Below, one piece after another: positions 1 through 8,921 of a DNA stretch of 64,000 nt (its first letter is position 1; each line of letters starts with the position of its first letter). The notes below the pieces were generated by a model that saw only the letters and a list, made by a program, of their open reading frames with translations, had not been told where the DNA came from and ran no database searches. The DNA comes from Porticoccus litoralis (GTDB taxonomy: Bacteria; Pseudomonadota; Gammaproteobacteria; Pseudomonadales; Porticoccaceae): positions 98,785 to 162,784 of the forward strand of contig NZ_JAUUUU010000005.1 of NCBI RefSeq assembly GCF_030676955.1, written 5' to 3'. The position numbers and the translations under genes were made by a program.

Positions 1-1
1 C

Positions 2-2539
2 AACGTCGACCCTTGCCGCCCACTGCTGCCACCCAAAGATGTCTTTATCCCGGTTGAAGAGCTATTCGCGTCACTGAAAACCTACCCGCGCACTGCACTG
101 CGCGACCAAACCACAGATGGTAAGCCCAGTCTGTCGTTGGGCTTATGTGCATTGCCCGATGTCAGTGTGGACGCCAAAGCTGATGCCCCACTCCAGAAGT
201 TCTCAACCTTTTTGGAAAACACCGAACAGCGTGTTCTGATCTGCGCCGAATCCGCGGGGCGTCGCGAAAGTCTGCTGGAGCTGTTGCACCAAGCCAAAAT
301 AAAGCCCACGAATGTCAGTGACTGGCAAAGTTTTGTCGCAGGCTGCGACACCCTCAGCATCACAACCTTTCCACTCATCCGGGGCTTCAGTCTAGAGACC
401 CCTCCCCTGGCCGTCATTTCGGAAACAGAATTATTCGGCCAGCAGGTAATGCAGCGTCGGCGCCGCAGCAAACAACGGGAAGACGCAGATCAGGTTATTA
501 AAAACCTTACGGAACTGCGTGTCGGCGCACCGGTAGTCCATATGGATCATGGTGTTGGTCGATACCTGGGCCTGCAGACCATTGATGCTGCCGGGGAGAC
601 CCAGGAATTTCTGACCCTGCAATACGCGGATGACGCCAAACTCTACGTCCCGGTATCGTCACTGCACATGATCAGCCGTTACAGCGGCTCAGAAGAAGAA
701 CTCGCCCCACTGCACAGGCTCGGTAGTGAACAATGGCAAAAAGCCAAAAATAAGGCGCTAAAACAGATACGCGACACCGCCACAGAGCTGCTGGACATCT
801 ACGCAACCCGGGCTGCGCGCAAGGGCTTTGCCTGCCGGGACCCGGAAGCGGAATACCGGGCTTTCTGTGCTGACTTTCCCTTTGAGGAAACCCCGGACCA
901 ACTGGAAACCATCGAAGCCGTCAAGAAAGATATGCTGGCGGAACAACCTATGGACCGTCTGGTTTGCGGCGATGTGGGGTTCGGCAAAACCGAGGTGGCG
1001 ATGCGTGCCGCCTTTATTGCAGTCGCCAGCGGCAAACAGGTCGTGATGCTGGTGCCCACCACACTGCTGGCCCACCAGCACCTGGAAAACTTCCGTGACC
1101 GCTTCGCCAACTGGCCTGTAACCATTGAAGAGCTTTCCCGTTTCCGGACGGAAAAAGAACAGCAGCAAGTGCTCGAGCGCGCATCCGTGGGCAAGGTGGA
1201 TATCCTCATCGGCACACACAAACTGCTACATGCGAAGGTCAATTATCAGAACCTGGGGCTGCTTATTATTGATGAAGAACATCGCTTCGGGGTTCGTCAG
1301 AAAGAAAAGATTAAAGCACTGCGCGCAGAAGTGGATATTCTTACCCTGACGGCCACCCCGATTCCCCGGACACTCAACTTATCCATGTCCGGCGTACGCG
1401 ACCTCTCGATTATCGCCACACCTCCGGCGCGCAGATTGTCGGTAAAGTCTTTTATACGGCAGAGCGATCCGAGGGTCATTCGCGAGGCTGTGCTGCGGGA
1501 AATTCTGCGTGGCGGACAGGTTTACTTTCTGCACAACGAGGTCAAGAGCATCGCCAAAACGGCCCAGGAACTACAGGAACTGATCCCGGAAGCACGTCTG
1601 GAAATTGCCCATGGGCAGATGCGCGAGCGGGAACTGGAAAAGGTGATGTCCGACTTCTATCACCAGCGCTTCAATGTGCTGGTGTGCACCACGATCATTG
1701 AAACCGGTATCGACATCCCCAGTGCTAATACTATTCTGATCGATCGCGCCGACAAGTTGGGTCTCGCGCAACTGCATCAACTGCGTGGCCGGGTGGGCCG
1801 CTCACACCACCAGGCCTATGCCTACCTGCTAACGCCGGAACCCAAGGCCATGACCGACGATGCCGTCAAACGGCTGGAAGCCATCAGTGCCGCAGATCAT
1901 CTCGGTTCGGGCTTCACATTGGCAACCCACGACCTGGAAATTCGCGGTGCCGGCGAATTGCTGGGGGAAGATCAGAGTGGCCATATCCAGTCCATCGGTT
2001 TTACCCTCTACATGGAATTGCTTGACCGAGCGGTAGACGCCATCCGCAAGGGAAAGTCTATTGAACTCGATATTCCTCTCAGTGAAGACATTGAAATCAA
2101 TCTCAATATTCCGGCATTGATTCCCGAAGACTTCCTCCCCGATGTACACATGCGATTGATCATGTACAAACGCATTGCCAACGCACAATCCGATGAGGAG
2201 CTCAAAGAGCTGCAAGTGGAAATGATTGATCGTTTTGGCCTGTTGCCCGACCACCTGAAAAACCTGTTCAGAGTCACAGCCCTGAAACTTGAAGCGCGCC
2301 AACTGGGTATCTGTAAGGTAGAATCCGGGCCAAGCGGTGGACGAGTCGAGTTTGGCAGTGATACGGTGGTCGAACCGCTAACCATTGTGCAAATGGTGCA
2401 GAAAGAGCCCAAAATTTTCTCTTTGCAAGGCGCCTCAACTCTGAAGTTTGCCATACCAACCAGCACAACCGAGCAGAGACTGGTTCAGATACAGGCACTA
2501 TTGGAAAGACTCACTCCAAAGGAAAAAGGACGTCAATGA
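2..2539 (+). CDS. mfd: Transcription-repair coupling factor Mfd (5' end outside window)
   Basis: Mfd is an ATP-driven DNA translocase that removes RNA polymerase stalled at lesions and recruits UvrA. The reading frame is open from base 2, so about 845 codons are visible; the family is about 1150 residues, so roughly 300 N-terminal residues lie upstream. The visible part starts in the UvrB-like region (PPKDVFIPVEELF). Next come a CarD-like RNA polymerase interaction domain (GAPVVHMDHGVGRYLGL, from about base 527), a helicase core with Walker A GDVGFGKTE (about 968), a DEEH box (about 1270) and motif VI GRVGRSHHQAYAYLL (about 1785), then the C-terminal TRCF domain. TTG at 137 is an internal Leu codon, not a start. 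The stop overlaps the csiV start (ATGA), so the two are translationally coupled. Confidence 0.97.
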   Translation, partial: NVDPCRPLLPPKDVFIPVEELFASLKTYPRTALRDQTTDGKPSLSLGLCALPDVSVDAKADAPLQKFSTFLENTEQRVLICAESAGRRESLLELLHQAKIKPTNVSDWQSFVAGCDTLSITTFPLIRGFSLETPPLAVISETELFGQQVMQRRRRSKQREDADQVIKNLTELRVGAPVVHMDHGVGRYLGLQTIDAAGETQEFLTLQYADDAKLYVPVSSLHMISRYSGSEEELAPLHRLGSEQWQKAKNKALKQIRDTATELLDIYATRAARKGFACRDPEAEYRAFCADFPFEETPDQLETIEAVKKDMLAEQPMDRLVCGDVGFGKTEVAMRAAFIAVASGKQVVMLVPTTLLAHQHLENFRDRFANWPVTIEELSRFRTEKEQQQVLERASVGKVDILIGTHKLLHAKVNYQNLGLLIIDEEHRFGVRQKEKIKALRAEVDILTLTATPIPRTLNLSMSGVRDLSIIATPPARRLSVKSFIRQSDPRVIREAVLREILRGGQVYFLHNEVKSIAKTAQELQELIPEARLEIAHGQMRERELEKVMSDFYHQRFNVLVCTTIIETGIDIPSANTILIDRADKLGLAQLHQLRGRVGRSHHQAYAYLLTPEPKAMTDDAVKRLEAISAADHLGSGFTLATHDLEIRGAGELLGEDQSGHIQSIGFTLYMELLDRAVDAIRKGKSIELDIPLSEDIEINLNIPALIPEDFLPDVHMRLIMYKRIANAQSDEELKELQVEMIDRFGLLPDHLKNLFRVTALKLEARQLGICKVESGPSGGRVEFGSDTVVEPLTIVQMVQKEPKIFSLQGASTLKFAIPTSTTEQRLVQIQALLERLTPKEKGRQ

Positions 2540-3483
2540 AACCCTCATTCCGCCAGACTGCTGCCCTGCTGTTTCTATTATTGCCAACGCTTTCGCTGGC
2601 CGAAGAGACACTGCCCTGGTATCAGGTGGAAATTCTGGTATTGACACAACAGGATCTCTACGGCGACGAAAAACACCGCACTGACGTCGAACTTAGCTAC
2701 CCGCAAAACTGGCTGACACTGGAAGGTTCCGAGCTGCGTATACCTCCTGCACCCCTGCTGGAATCCTCCGAGGTTACAACAGAACTTCCAGACAACATCT
2801 CTTCAGACAGTCTCGACGCTTCTGGCCCTGAAGGCATATCAAAAGCAGAGCCATCAACTGACAAAGCAAAATCTTTTGTGCTGCTCGATAAAAAAGACTA
2901 TGAACTCGGTCCTGAAAATTACACCTTGGGCAGGGCCTCGGGGTATCGGGTGCTGTTGCACTGGGCATGGCGTCAACCCGGACTGGATATCGACAACAGC
3001 CCCTGGGTGCTGCTGGCCGGCGGTGAGCAATACGGCGAGCATCACGAACTGGAGGGCAGCCTGCGCATCGTGCTAAATCGCTACTTGCACGTTCAGGCCA
3101 ACCTCTGGCATACCCGCTTTGGACAACTGCAACCCGCAATGCCGGTTACAGAGACCGCCATCGAACCATCTGATCTGGTGGCCGATGATCAACAGAGCAC
3201 TGTCGATAACGCAGTTTCACCTACCTGGCCTGGTCTGCCTGGCCAGCCGTGGCGGGAAACTGTCGAAGCACCGCAATCGGGCACAAACTTCCCGGAGTCC
3301 ATCAATCAGGCTGACACTCCCGCCTGGACATTTGAAACGCCAAAGTTTTCGATCAATGACCTTGTCACGCTGAACCAGTCTACGCGCCTTCAACTTGGGG
3401 AGCTGACCTATCTGGACCACCCTAATCTGGGTGTACTGGTGCTTGTGAACCGTTACGAGAATTCCGAGGAAAACACACCCTAA
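2536..3483 (+). CDS. csiV: CsiV family periplasmic protein
   Basis: 315 residues beginning with a signal peptide (about residues 1-22, ending near LSLAEE), then the family-typical PWYQVEILVL segment, so the mature protein is periplasmic. The middle (about 75-115) is Ser/Glu/Asp-rich and probably a linker. In Vibrio cholerae CsiV binds peptidoglycan and supports PBP1A activity through LpoA; that role is family knowledge, not visible here. The ATG overlaps the mfd stop by 4 bases, the same gene pairing recalled from Pseudomonas, which strengthens the call. The gene converges on the DUF4124 gene with only 5 bases between the stops and no clear terminator hairpin. Confidence 0.85.
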   Translation: MKPSFRQTAALLFLLLPTLSLAEETLPWYQVEILVLTQQDLYGDEKHRTDVELSYPQNWLTLEGSELRIPPAPLLESSEVTTELPDNISSDSLDASGPEGISKAEPSTDKAKSFVLLDKKDYELGPENYTLGRASGYRVLLHWAWRQPGLDIDNSPWVLLAGGEQYGEHHELEGSLRIVLNRYLHVQANLWHTRFGQLQPAMPVTETAIEPSDLVADDQQSTVDNAVSPTWPGLPGQPWRETVEAPQSGTNFPESINQADTPAWTFETPKFSINDLVTLNQSTRLQLGELTYLDHPNLGVLVLVNRYENSEENTP

Positions 3484-3488
3484 GGTAT

Positions 3489-3779
3489 TTATTTTCCGTC
3501 GTTGCGGGTGCCCGGCCTCTTCGACATCTGCTCAGCTCTGTCCACAAAACGCCCCAGACCTGAACGCTTGTCCGCCAACTTGTTGGCTGATGACGATTCC
3601 CCACGGGATCGCTGTTCAATCACTTTCTCAGCACTGCTGCTCTCACAGGGGCGATCACTGAAGGTGGTTTTGCCCCTGCTGTCGACACATTTGAACACCT
3701 GGGCGCCTGCTGGAGTGATAGCCAGCAAAAACAGTGACATCATAGCGATTCGTATCAAGGTCAGTGGTCTGACACTCAT
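3489..3779 (-). CDS. DUF4124 domain small secreted protein
   Basis: 96 residues. A signal peptide (about residues 1-26, ending PAGAQ) precedes a short DUF4124 motif: VFKCVDSRGKTTFSDRPC, with the conserved aromatic/Cys start, a Gly-Lys turn and TFSDRPC end. The rest is polar, charged and probably disordered. DUF4124 proteins are exported to the periplasm and have no established function. The start overlaps the stop of the phosphorylase gene by 4 bases, making this the last gene of the leftward nagZ group. Confidence 0.75.
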   Translation of the reverse strand: MSVRPLTLIRIAMMSLFLLAITPAGAQVFKCVDSRGKTTFSDRPCESSSAEKVIEQRSRGESSSANKLADKRSGLGRFVDRAEQMSKRPGTRNDGK

Positions 3780-4516
3780 GACAAATCACTGCAAGCCGAG
3801 GCCAGCAAACGGCGTACAACAGGCATACGCAAGGCCATCATCGCCTCTATTTTCTCCATGGAAATCGGTTCAGCGGCTAGACCCGCCGCCATATTGACCA
3901 CCAGTGCCAAACACGCATAAGGAAGACCCAGCTCACGGGCCAGAGCAGCTTCCGGCATACCCGTCATGCCAACGATGTCACAGCCATCATTCGCCATACG
4001 CCTGATTTCCGCCGCGGTTTCCAGTCGAGGTCCCTGGGTGACCCCGTGGACGCCTTCGCCATGGACAGGCAACCCACTGGCAATGGCAGCCTTTAACAGC
4101 GTTTCACGCAGGGGCTTGTCATAGGGCTCGGTAAAATCAACATGCTGCAAGGCCGACCCCGCACCATCTGAATAGGTGTGCTCCCTGTTCCAGGTATAGT
4201 CGATGACCTGATCGGGAATCACCAAATCACCGGGACACATTTCACCGTTGATGCCACCCACCACGTTAACGGCAAGCACCGCGTCAACACTCATGGCCTG
4301 CAAGGCCGCCAGGTTGGCCCGGTAATTCACCCTGTGTGGCGGAATATGGTGAGCTTCACCATGGCGGGCAATAAAAGTGACCTCGCAGCCATTCAGACTG
4401 CCGCATACCAGCTGATCTGAAGGCTTGCCCCAGGGGGTATCCACAGCCTGACGTTGGGTGACCTCCAGCTCATCCAGGGCATATAAGCCGCTGCCTCCGA
4501 TAATGCCAATTTTCAT
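3776..4516 (-). CDS. mtnP: S-methyl-5'-thioinosine phosphorylase (MTAP/PNP family)
   Basis: 246 residues of the trimeric nucleoside phosphorylase fold. It phosphorolyses methylthio-nucleosides for methionine and purine salvage in the cytosol. Visible motifs are the N-terminal phosphate loop IIGGSGLY (4-11), RHGEAHHIPPHRVNYRANL (about 50-68), and a C-terminal VVNMAAGL segment with Asn where adenosine-type MTAPs carry Asp. Asn at this position fits a 6-oxopurine substrate, as in the Pseudomonas methylthioinosine enzyme; that specificity is inferred. It lies 30 bases downstream of the MscS gene in the nagZ group and overlaps the DUF4124 gene by 4 bases. Being a generic MTAP is the main alternative. 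Confidence 0.85.
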   Translation of the reverse strand: MKIGIIGGSGLYALDELEVTQRQAVDTPWGKPSDQLVCGSLNGCEVTFIARHGEAHHIPPHRVNYRANLAALQAMSVDAVLAVNVVGGINGEMCPGDLVIPDQVIDYTWNREHTYSDGAGSALQHVDFTEPYDKPLRETLLKAAIASGLPVHGEGVHGVTQGPRLETAAEIRRMANDGCDIVGMTGMPEAALARELGLPYACLALVVNMAAGLAAEPISMEKIEAMMALRMPVVRRLLASACSDLS

Positions 4517-4546
4517 GAGGTCATATCACTCCCTGGATGCCGCGGG

Positions 4547-5671
4547 TTATCTGGCATTCTCCAGCTGGGTACCCAACAATTTAATGTCATCGGGCACATG
4601 AATCGTGGAGGTGGGGAATGCGATTTCTGCCCCGTGATCGGCAATGATGTCACTGATTTTCAACAGCACATCCTGCTTAATCTCATGGAACAGTACCCAC
4701 TGTGTGGTCTTGGTGAAGGTATAGATAAAAAAGTTGATAGAGGAGGCACCGAATGACACGAAATTCACGATCATTGTCTGCTCTTGATCAATCTCTGGGT
4801 GACTGCGTAGCATCGCTTTGACGTCTTCGACGATCGCAGACATCTTGCCGATATCGTCGTAGCGAATGCCAATGGTCTCGTAGATGCGGCGGTTGAGCAT
4901 CCTCGAAGGGTTTTCAACAGAAATATTGTTAAACACGGCATTGGGAATATACAGCGGTCGCTTGTCAAAGGTCCGGATGCGGGTCAAACGCCAGCCAATA
5001 TCCTCCACGGTGCCTTCAATTTCCTTATCGGGAGAACGCACCCAGTCACCGACCTTGAACGGTCGATCCAGATAGATCATCAATCCCCCAAAAAAATTTG
5101 CCAGCAAATCCTTGGCGGCAAAACCCACCGCCAGACCACCGATACCGCCGAATGCCAACACACCGGAAATACTGTAACCAAAAGCCTGCATGGCGATCAG
5201 GATTGCAGTGATGATCACCGAGGCACGCACCAGCTTGCCAATGGCCTTGACCGTGGTTTCATCCATCGGCTCCTGCATGTATTCCGGGTGTACCAGGTTA
5301 CGCTCCACACGCCTGACCAGGTTCACCAGGAACAATGCAGCCAGGAAAATAATCGCCACCCGATTCACCGGTGCCACCAGGCTATACCATTCTGACTCTG
5401 CGGCCCTTGCCGCCACAGCTGCAGCCATGTTGACACCGAGTATCCAGATCGCCCAGACAGCAGGCCGGCGACAGGCTTCGATCAGAGCGTCGTCCCAAAC
5501 ATTGGTAGAACGTGCGGCATGGATTTCCAGAAAATTGATAAATTTGTTCGCCAGATAACCAAGCATCAGGGCAATAAGCACAATCAGGAATATCTCTACC
5601 ATCCACAGGTAGTCATCACTGATAAAACGTACCAACCAGTCCTCGAATATCTGCATCGTTATTGACTCCAT
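4547..5671 (-). CDS. MscS-family small-conductance mechanosensitive channel
   Basis: 374 residues. Hydrophobic segments at about 22-43, 70-90, 105-122 and 150-175 are followed by the pore-lining helix and beta domain of MscS: GGIGGLAVGFAAKDLLANF, then FKVGDWV and RPLYIPNAVFNN. It is an inner-membrane channel that vents solutes on hypo-osmotic shock; the long N-terminal part resembles the larger MscS paralogues (YbdG/MscM-like) rather than minimal MscS. Two starts are possible: ATG at 5671 (GGAG only 4 bases upstream) or ATG at 5656 (8 bases from the next GGAG, better spacing). The gene sits 9 bases after nagZ and is probably cotranscribed with it. Confidence 0.88.
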   Translation of the reverse strand: MESITMQIFEDWLVRFISDDYLWMVEIFLIVLIALMLGYLANKFINFLEIHAARSTNVWDDALIEACRRPAVWAIWILGVNMAAAVAARAAESEWYSLVAPVNRVAIIFLAALFLVNLVRRVERNLVHPEYMQEPMDETTVKAIGKLVRASVIITAILIAMQAFGYSISGVLAFGGIGGLAVGFAAKDLLANFFGGLMIYLDRPFKVGDWVRSPDKEIEGTVEDIGWRLTRIRTFDKRPLYIPNAVFNNISVENPSRMLNRRIYETIGIRYDDIGKMSAIVEDVKAMLRSHPEIDQEQTMIVNFVSFGASSINFFIYTFTKTTQWVLFHEIKQDVLLKISDIIADHGAEIAFPTSTIHVPDDIKLLGTQLENAR

Positions 5672-5680
5672 TGACTCCGA

Positions 5681-6700
5681 TTATTTAGCCTTGGCAGCGA
5701 CCAGCTCTTCCAGTTTGGCCACGGTTGACTGCCAGCGCGGGGAAGCGACCAGCGTTGTCCAGTCCGGTTGTTGGCGCCCGAGCATGTCTGGCAACCTGGG
5801 GGATGGGTTAACGTCTGCACTTTCCAGGAAATCCAGCACTTCCAGCGCGCCGGGCCGACTGTTACAAACCAGTACCATATCACAGCCAGCGTGCAGGGCA
5901 CTGTCAGCCTTCTGCGCATAGCTCCCGGCAATGTCCGCCCCTTTCATGGACAGGTCATCACTAAAAATAACGCCCTCAAATTGCAATTCATCCCGCAGGA
6001 CAGTCTGCAACCAGAACCGGGAAAATCCGACGGCATTGTCATCTATATTGGGAAATACGATATGTGCCGGCATCACAGCATCCAGCGTATTGCTCAGTTC
6101 GACAAAGGGCCTCAAATCCCTATCTCGCAGGGCCTGAAGGGAACGCTGGTCGTAGGGAGTTTCCAGATGGCTGTCAGCCCTGACCCCGCCATGCCCCGGA
6201 AAATGTTTGCCAGTGGCAGCCATACCCGCCTCATGCATACCGGCAATAAAGGCTCCGGCAGCCTGAACGAGACAAATGGGATCATCAGAAAAGGAGCGGT
6301 CAGCGATGACCTCACAACCCTCTCGGTCCACGTCCAGTACCGGGGCAAAACTGAAATCAATGCCCGATGCCAGCAACTCGGAAGCCATCAGCCATCCGGT
6401 ATCCCGCAGCAACTGTAGAGCATCACCTCCGGGGAGAAGGTCACCCAATATCTGCATGGGTGGTATCCGCGTAAAACCTTCACGAAAGCGCTGTACGCGA
6501 CCACCTTCCTGATCAACGCACAGCAACAATTCGGGGCGGATGTCACGTATCTGCGCCACCAATTCCATCATTTGCTTTCGACTGGAGAAATTACGTGAGA
6601 AGAAAATAACGCCACCAACCCCCGGGTGCCGCAGAAGGTGCTCCTCATCCGGGGTCAGCACCAAACCTTCCAGATCGAGCATCAACGGGCCAGGAATCAT
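5681..6700 (-). CDS. nagZ: Beta-N-acetylhexosaminidase NagZ
   Basis: 339 residues, GH3 family, single-domain cytosolic form without a signal peptide. It removes GlcNAc from GlcNAc-1,6-anhydro-muropeptides during wall recycling and so feeds the AmpR-type beta-lactamase induction signal. Conserved parts: DQEGG (63-67), KHFPGHG (165-171) with the catalytic Asp-Ser-His loop around 176-178, and the nucleophile in FSDDLSM (about 248). A GAGG ribosome site lies 7 bases before the ATG. It is the first gene of the leftward group nagZ-mscS-mtnP-DUF4124 and diverges from the DUF6763 gene across 329 bases. Confidence 0.95.
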   Translation of the reverse strand: MIPGPLMLDLEGLVLTPDEEHLLRHPGVGGVIFFSRNFSSRKQMMELVAQIRDIRPELLLCVDQEGGRVQRFREGFTRIPPMQILGDLLPGGDALQLLRDTGWLMASELLASGIDFSFAPVLDVDREGCEVIADRSFSDDPICLVQAAGAFIAGMHEAGMAATGKHFPGHGGVRADSHLETPYDQRSLQALRDRDLRPFVELSNTLDAVMPAHIVFPNIDDNAVGFSRFWLQTVLRDELQFEGVIFSDDLSMKGADIAGSYAQKADSALHAGCDMVLVCNSRPGALEVLDFLESADVNPSPRLPDMLGRQQPDWTTLVASPRWQSTVAKLEELVAAKAK

Positions 6701-7029
6701 AGTAAAACCTCAAACAACGGGTGACAGGGGAAAAGCAAGCCATTACCGGCCAGAAACCGGGGTAACAGATTAGACAAATTTTTCATTTTGAAAACAACCC
6801 GTTATGACAGATGGAACTTAACAGATTACAGAACCATTTTCGGGATAAGAATTAAATGCTTTTCATCACTGAAGTTACATCACTTTTTTAAAAGTGGTCT
6901 CATATTTATCCTGTTTGAAGTCTTCATCCCGTCAACGTCCGCTTATCCAAAACAGCTTGCCAGCATAGTGCAGAGCAAGTTCGTTGGTGATACTTTGATT
7001 AGTCCTAGAAAAAAGGAAGGGGGTGAATC
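6701..7029. other. Divergent intergenic region, nagZ / DUF6763 gene
   Basis: 329 bases between the divergent starts of nagZ and the DUF6763 gene, noticeably richer in A+T than the flanks. It should hold promoters for both directions, but I cannot point to convincing -35/-10 pairs. A strong purine-rich ribosome site (AAGGAAGGGGG, about 7012-7024) serves the rightward gene. A 104-codon open frame across this stretch runs into the DUF6763 gene out of frame, lacks a ribosome site and is not supported. Confidence 0.5.
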
Positions 7030-7347
7030 ATGGCTTCACAAGTTCCTGTCATTGGTGCCTGGTATCAGGATGCCGCTGAAGATGAAATTTTCGAAGTCGT
7101 AGCCGTTGATGAACACGCCGGATCTATCGAGGTGCAATATGTCGGCGGAGAGGTCAGTGAGATTGATCTCGATACCTGGCAACAATTGTTACTGTTAGCG
7201 GCAGAACCGCCGGAAGACTGGCGGGTATCCTATGAACTGAGTAATGAAGACAGCCTCTCGTCAGACGATGTGTACGTGCCAGAGAACTGGAATGATCCCT
7301 TGATGGATATTGACTCAGATACGATCTACGGCCTGGATGACTATTGA
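7030..7347 (+). CDS. DUF6763 family small acidic protein
   Basis: 105 residues, strongly acidic, with no signal peptide or membrane segment. The first half is a small beta-barrel-like pattern typical of DUF6763: GAWYQDAAEDEIFEVVAVD followed by SIEVQYVGGEVSEIDLDTW. The C-terminal 40 residues are Asp/Glu/Ser-rich. Function is unknown. The start is set by a strong AAGGAAGGGGG ribosome site 5 bases upstream, suggesting high translation. It converges on the LOG gene with 29 bases between stops. Assignment to the DUF is from remembered family wording and is moderately sure. Confidence 0.7.
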   Translation: MASQVPVIGAWYQDAAEDEIFEVVAVDEHAGSIEVQYVGGEVSEIDLDTWQQLLLLAAEPPEDWRVSYELSNEDSLSSDDVYVPENWNDPLMDIDSDTIYGLDDY

Positions 7348-7376
7348 GCAGAGCTGATCACCTTTTCTCCCAACAG

Positions 7377-8033
7377 TTATTCGGCAATTTCCTGAGCCTG
7401 TAGCATGCGCGCATGCTGCAGGATAATTTTTGCCGCTGATTCAGCATCATCTACCACCGTAAACAGATGCAGCTCCCGCTCAGCAATACAACCATTCGCC
7501 AACATGGTGTTTTGAATCCAGTCTACCAGGCCTCCCCAGTAATCACTGCCCACTAGAATAATTGGAAATGGCCTTACCTTGCTGGTTTGCACCAGCGTTA
7601 AAGCTTCAAACAGTTCATCAAGTGTTCCATATCCCCCCGGAAAGATGACAAACCCCACCGCATGTTTAACAAACATGAACTTGCGCACGAAGAAATAGCG
7701 AAACTTGAGGGACAAATCCAGGTAGGAATTGGGGTCCTGTTCCGTTGGCAGCGATATATTTAATCCCACGGAGGTACTGGCACTGGCGTGACAACCCCGA
7801 TTGGCTGCTTCCATAATTCCCGGACCACCACCGGTAATGACGGGAATCCCCTCTTTACCCAACAAGCCGCCAAGGCGCTGTGCCTCTTCATAGTAATGGC
7901 TGCCCGGTTTAAAACGGGCGCCACCAAAAATGGTCACCGCACTGCCCAATTTGGCGAGCGCCTCAATGCCGTCCACCAGTTCCGCCTGGATTCTCAATAC
8001 TCGCCAGGCTTCAGGGATTTTATTTTCGTCCAT
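7377..8033 (-). CDS. LOG family (TIGR00730) Rossmann-fold protein
   Basis: 218 residues from ATG at 8033, chosen because GGAG lies 7 bases upstream; the open frame runs to 8138 but without a ribosome site. Motifs of the lysine-decarboxylase-like/LOG family are clear: TIFGGARF near the N terminus, GGGPGIMEAANRG and PGGYGTLDE, which form the nucleotide-binding and active site of cytokinin riboside 5'-monophosphate phosphoribohydrolases. Bacterial members hydrolyse nucleoside monophosphates (AMP or related) to base and ribose 5-phosphate; the true substrate here is unknown. It diverges from lexA, so its promoter region adjoins the two LexA boxes, which might also affect it. Confidence 0.88.
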   Translation of the reverse strand: MDENKIPEAWRVLRIQAELVDGIEALAKLGSAVTIFGGARFKPGSHYYEEAQRLGGLLGKEGIPVITGGGPGIMEAANRGCHASASTSVGLNISLPTEQDPNSYLDLSLKFRYFFVRKFMFVKHAVGFVIFPGGYGTLDELFEALTLVQTSKVRPFPIILVGSDYWGGLVDWIQNTMLANGCIAERELHLFTVVDDAESAAKIILQHARMLQAQEIAE

Positions 8034-8149
8034 AAATGCTCCTATCAATACTTGCTGGGCCAGACACGTGACTATACCAAGTCCTTTACCAAAGCCTCTG
8101 CTAAGTATAGTGTCGTCCGATAAATAACAGGGTGCCACCCGGCCAAATA

Positions 8150-8165
8150 CTGTGTTTTAATACAG
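8150..8165. promoter_or_regulatory. LexA box 1 upstream of lexA
   Basis: CTG-N10-CAG with a T-rich left and A-rich right spacer (CTGTGTTTTAATACAG), a full match to the gammaproteobacterial SOS box core CTGT-N8-ACAG. It lies 75 bases before the lexA start and is followed after one base by a second box, the paired layout known for E. coli lexA autoregulation. Confidence 0.75.
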
Positions 8166-8166
8166 G

Positions 8167-8182
8167 CTATATTAATTTACAG
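8167..8182. promoter_or_regulatory. LexA box 2 upstream of lexA
   Basis: CTATATTAATTTACAG: one mismatch (CTA for CTG) to the CTG-N10-CAG core and an AT-only spacer. Adjacent to box 1 with a one-base gap. Probably a weaker second operator that helps cooperative LexA repression. Confidence 0.55.
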
Positions 8183-8240
8183 TACTCTATATATTGTTGG
8201 CAGCAAGCCTGCCTCTTATTCAGCAGCCGAGGTGACAGCC

Positions 8241-8855
8241 ATGAGCAACCCGTCTTTGACCGCACGCCAGCAACAGATTCTGGACCTGGTTAAGCAGCAC
8301 ATCGAAGAGAGCGGTTATCCCCCTACCCGTGCCGAGATTGCCTCTGAGCTTGGATTCAAATCCCCCAATGCCGCCGAGGAACACCTGCGGGCCTTGGCTC
8401 GCAAAGGTGTGATTGAAATGACCTCCGGAGCCTCCCGGGGCATTCGTCTCATTGAAGAAACACCACCCGGCCTGCCGCTAGTAGGTCGTGTCGCTGCAGG
8501 TGAGCCGGTATTGGCGATTGAAAATATTGAAGCTTACCTGGATGTGGCAGCCAATCTATTCTACCCACAAGCTGATTATCTGCTCCGGGTGCAGGGAATG
8601 AGCATGAAAAACATCGGTATTATGGATGGAGACATCCTCGCCGTACACAAGTGCGAAACCGCTGACAATGGGCAGATTGTTGTCGCCAGAATCGACGATG
8701 AGGTCACGGTCAAACGCTTTAAAAAGAGTCGCAAGCGCTACGAGATAATTCTGGAACCGGAGAACGAAGACCTGGAACCGATCCACGTGGACCTGAGAGA
8801 GAAAAGTTTTGCCATTGAGGGCTTGGGGGTTGGTGTTATTCGCACCCAGACCTGA
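8241..8855 (+). CDS. lexA: LexA repressor / autoprotease
   Basis: 204 residues from ATG 8241 with GAGGTG 7 bases upstream; an in-frame GTG at 8232 falls inside that ribosome site and is unlikely. The N-terminal winged helix (TARQQQILDLVKQHIEESGY, recognition helix near SPNAAEEHLRAL) binds SOS boxes. The C-terminal S24 domain has the scissile Ala86-Gly87 (VAAGEP), catalytic Ser121 (GMSM) and Lys158 (VTVKRF), almost the same numbering as E. coli (84-85, 119, 156). It represses SOS genes and cleaves itself with RecA-ssDNA. Two LexA boxes precede it. No sulA follows, unlike Pseudomonas. Confidence 0.97.
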   Translation: MSNPSLTARQQQILDLVKQHIEESGYPPTRAEIASELGFKSPNAAEEHLRALARKGVIEMTSGASRGIRLIEETPPGLPLVGRVAAGEPVLAIENIEAYLDVAANLFYPQADYLLRVQGMSMKNIGIMDGDILAVHKCETADNGQIVVARIDDEVTVKRFKKSRKRYEIILEPENEDLEPIHVDLREKSFAIEGLGVGVIRTQT

Positions 8856-8921
8856 TCACTGCAAATTACGAAAACCCATACCTGAGCGGGGTTATAAACG
8901 GAGTTAGTGGCCCGCTCAAGA

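Noticed and set aside
6788..7102. 104-codon plus-strand frame ahead of and overlapping the DUF6763 gene.
   Set aside because: No ribosome site and it overlaps a well-supported gene with a strong ribosome site in another frame.
8185..8200. Possible third LexA box just downstream of the two called boxes.
   Set aside because: Several mismatches in both CTG and CAG arms; no better than chance in this AT-rich stretch.
8883..8918. 8-bp inverted repeat TGAGCGGG/CCCGCTCA after lexA as a terminator.
   Set aside because: A 20-base loop and no T run make it too weak to call.
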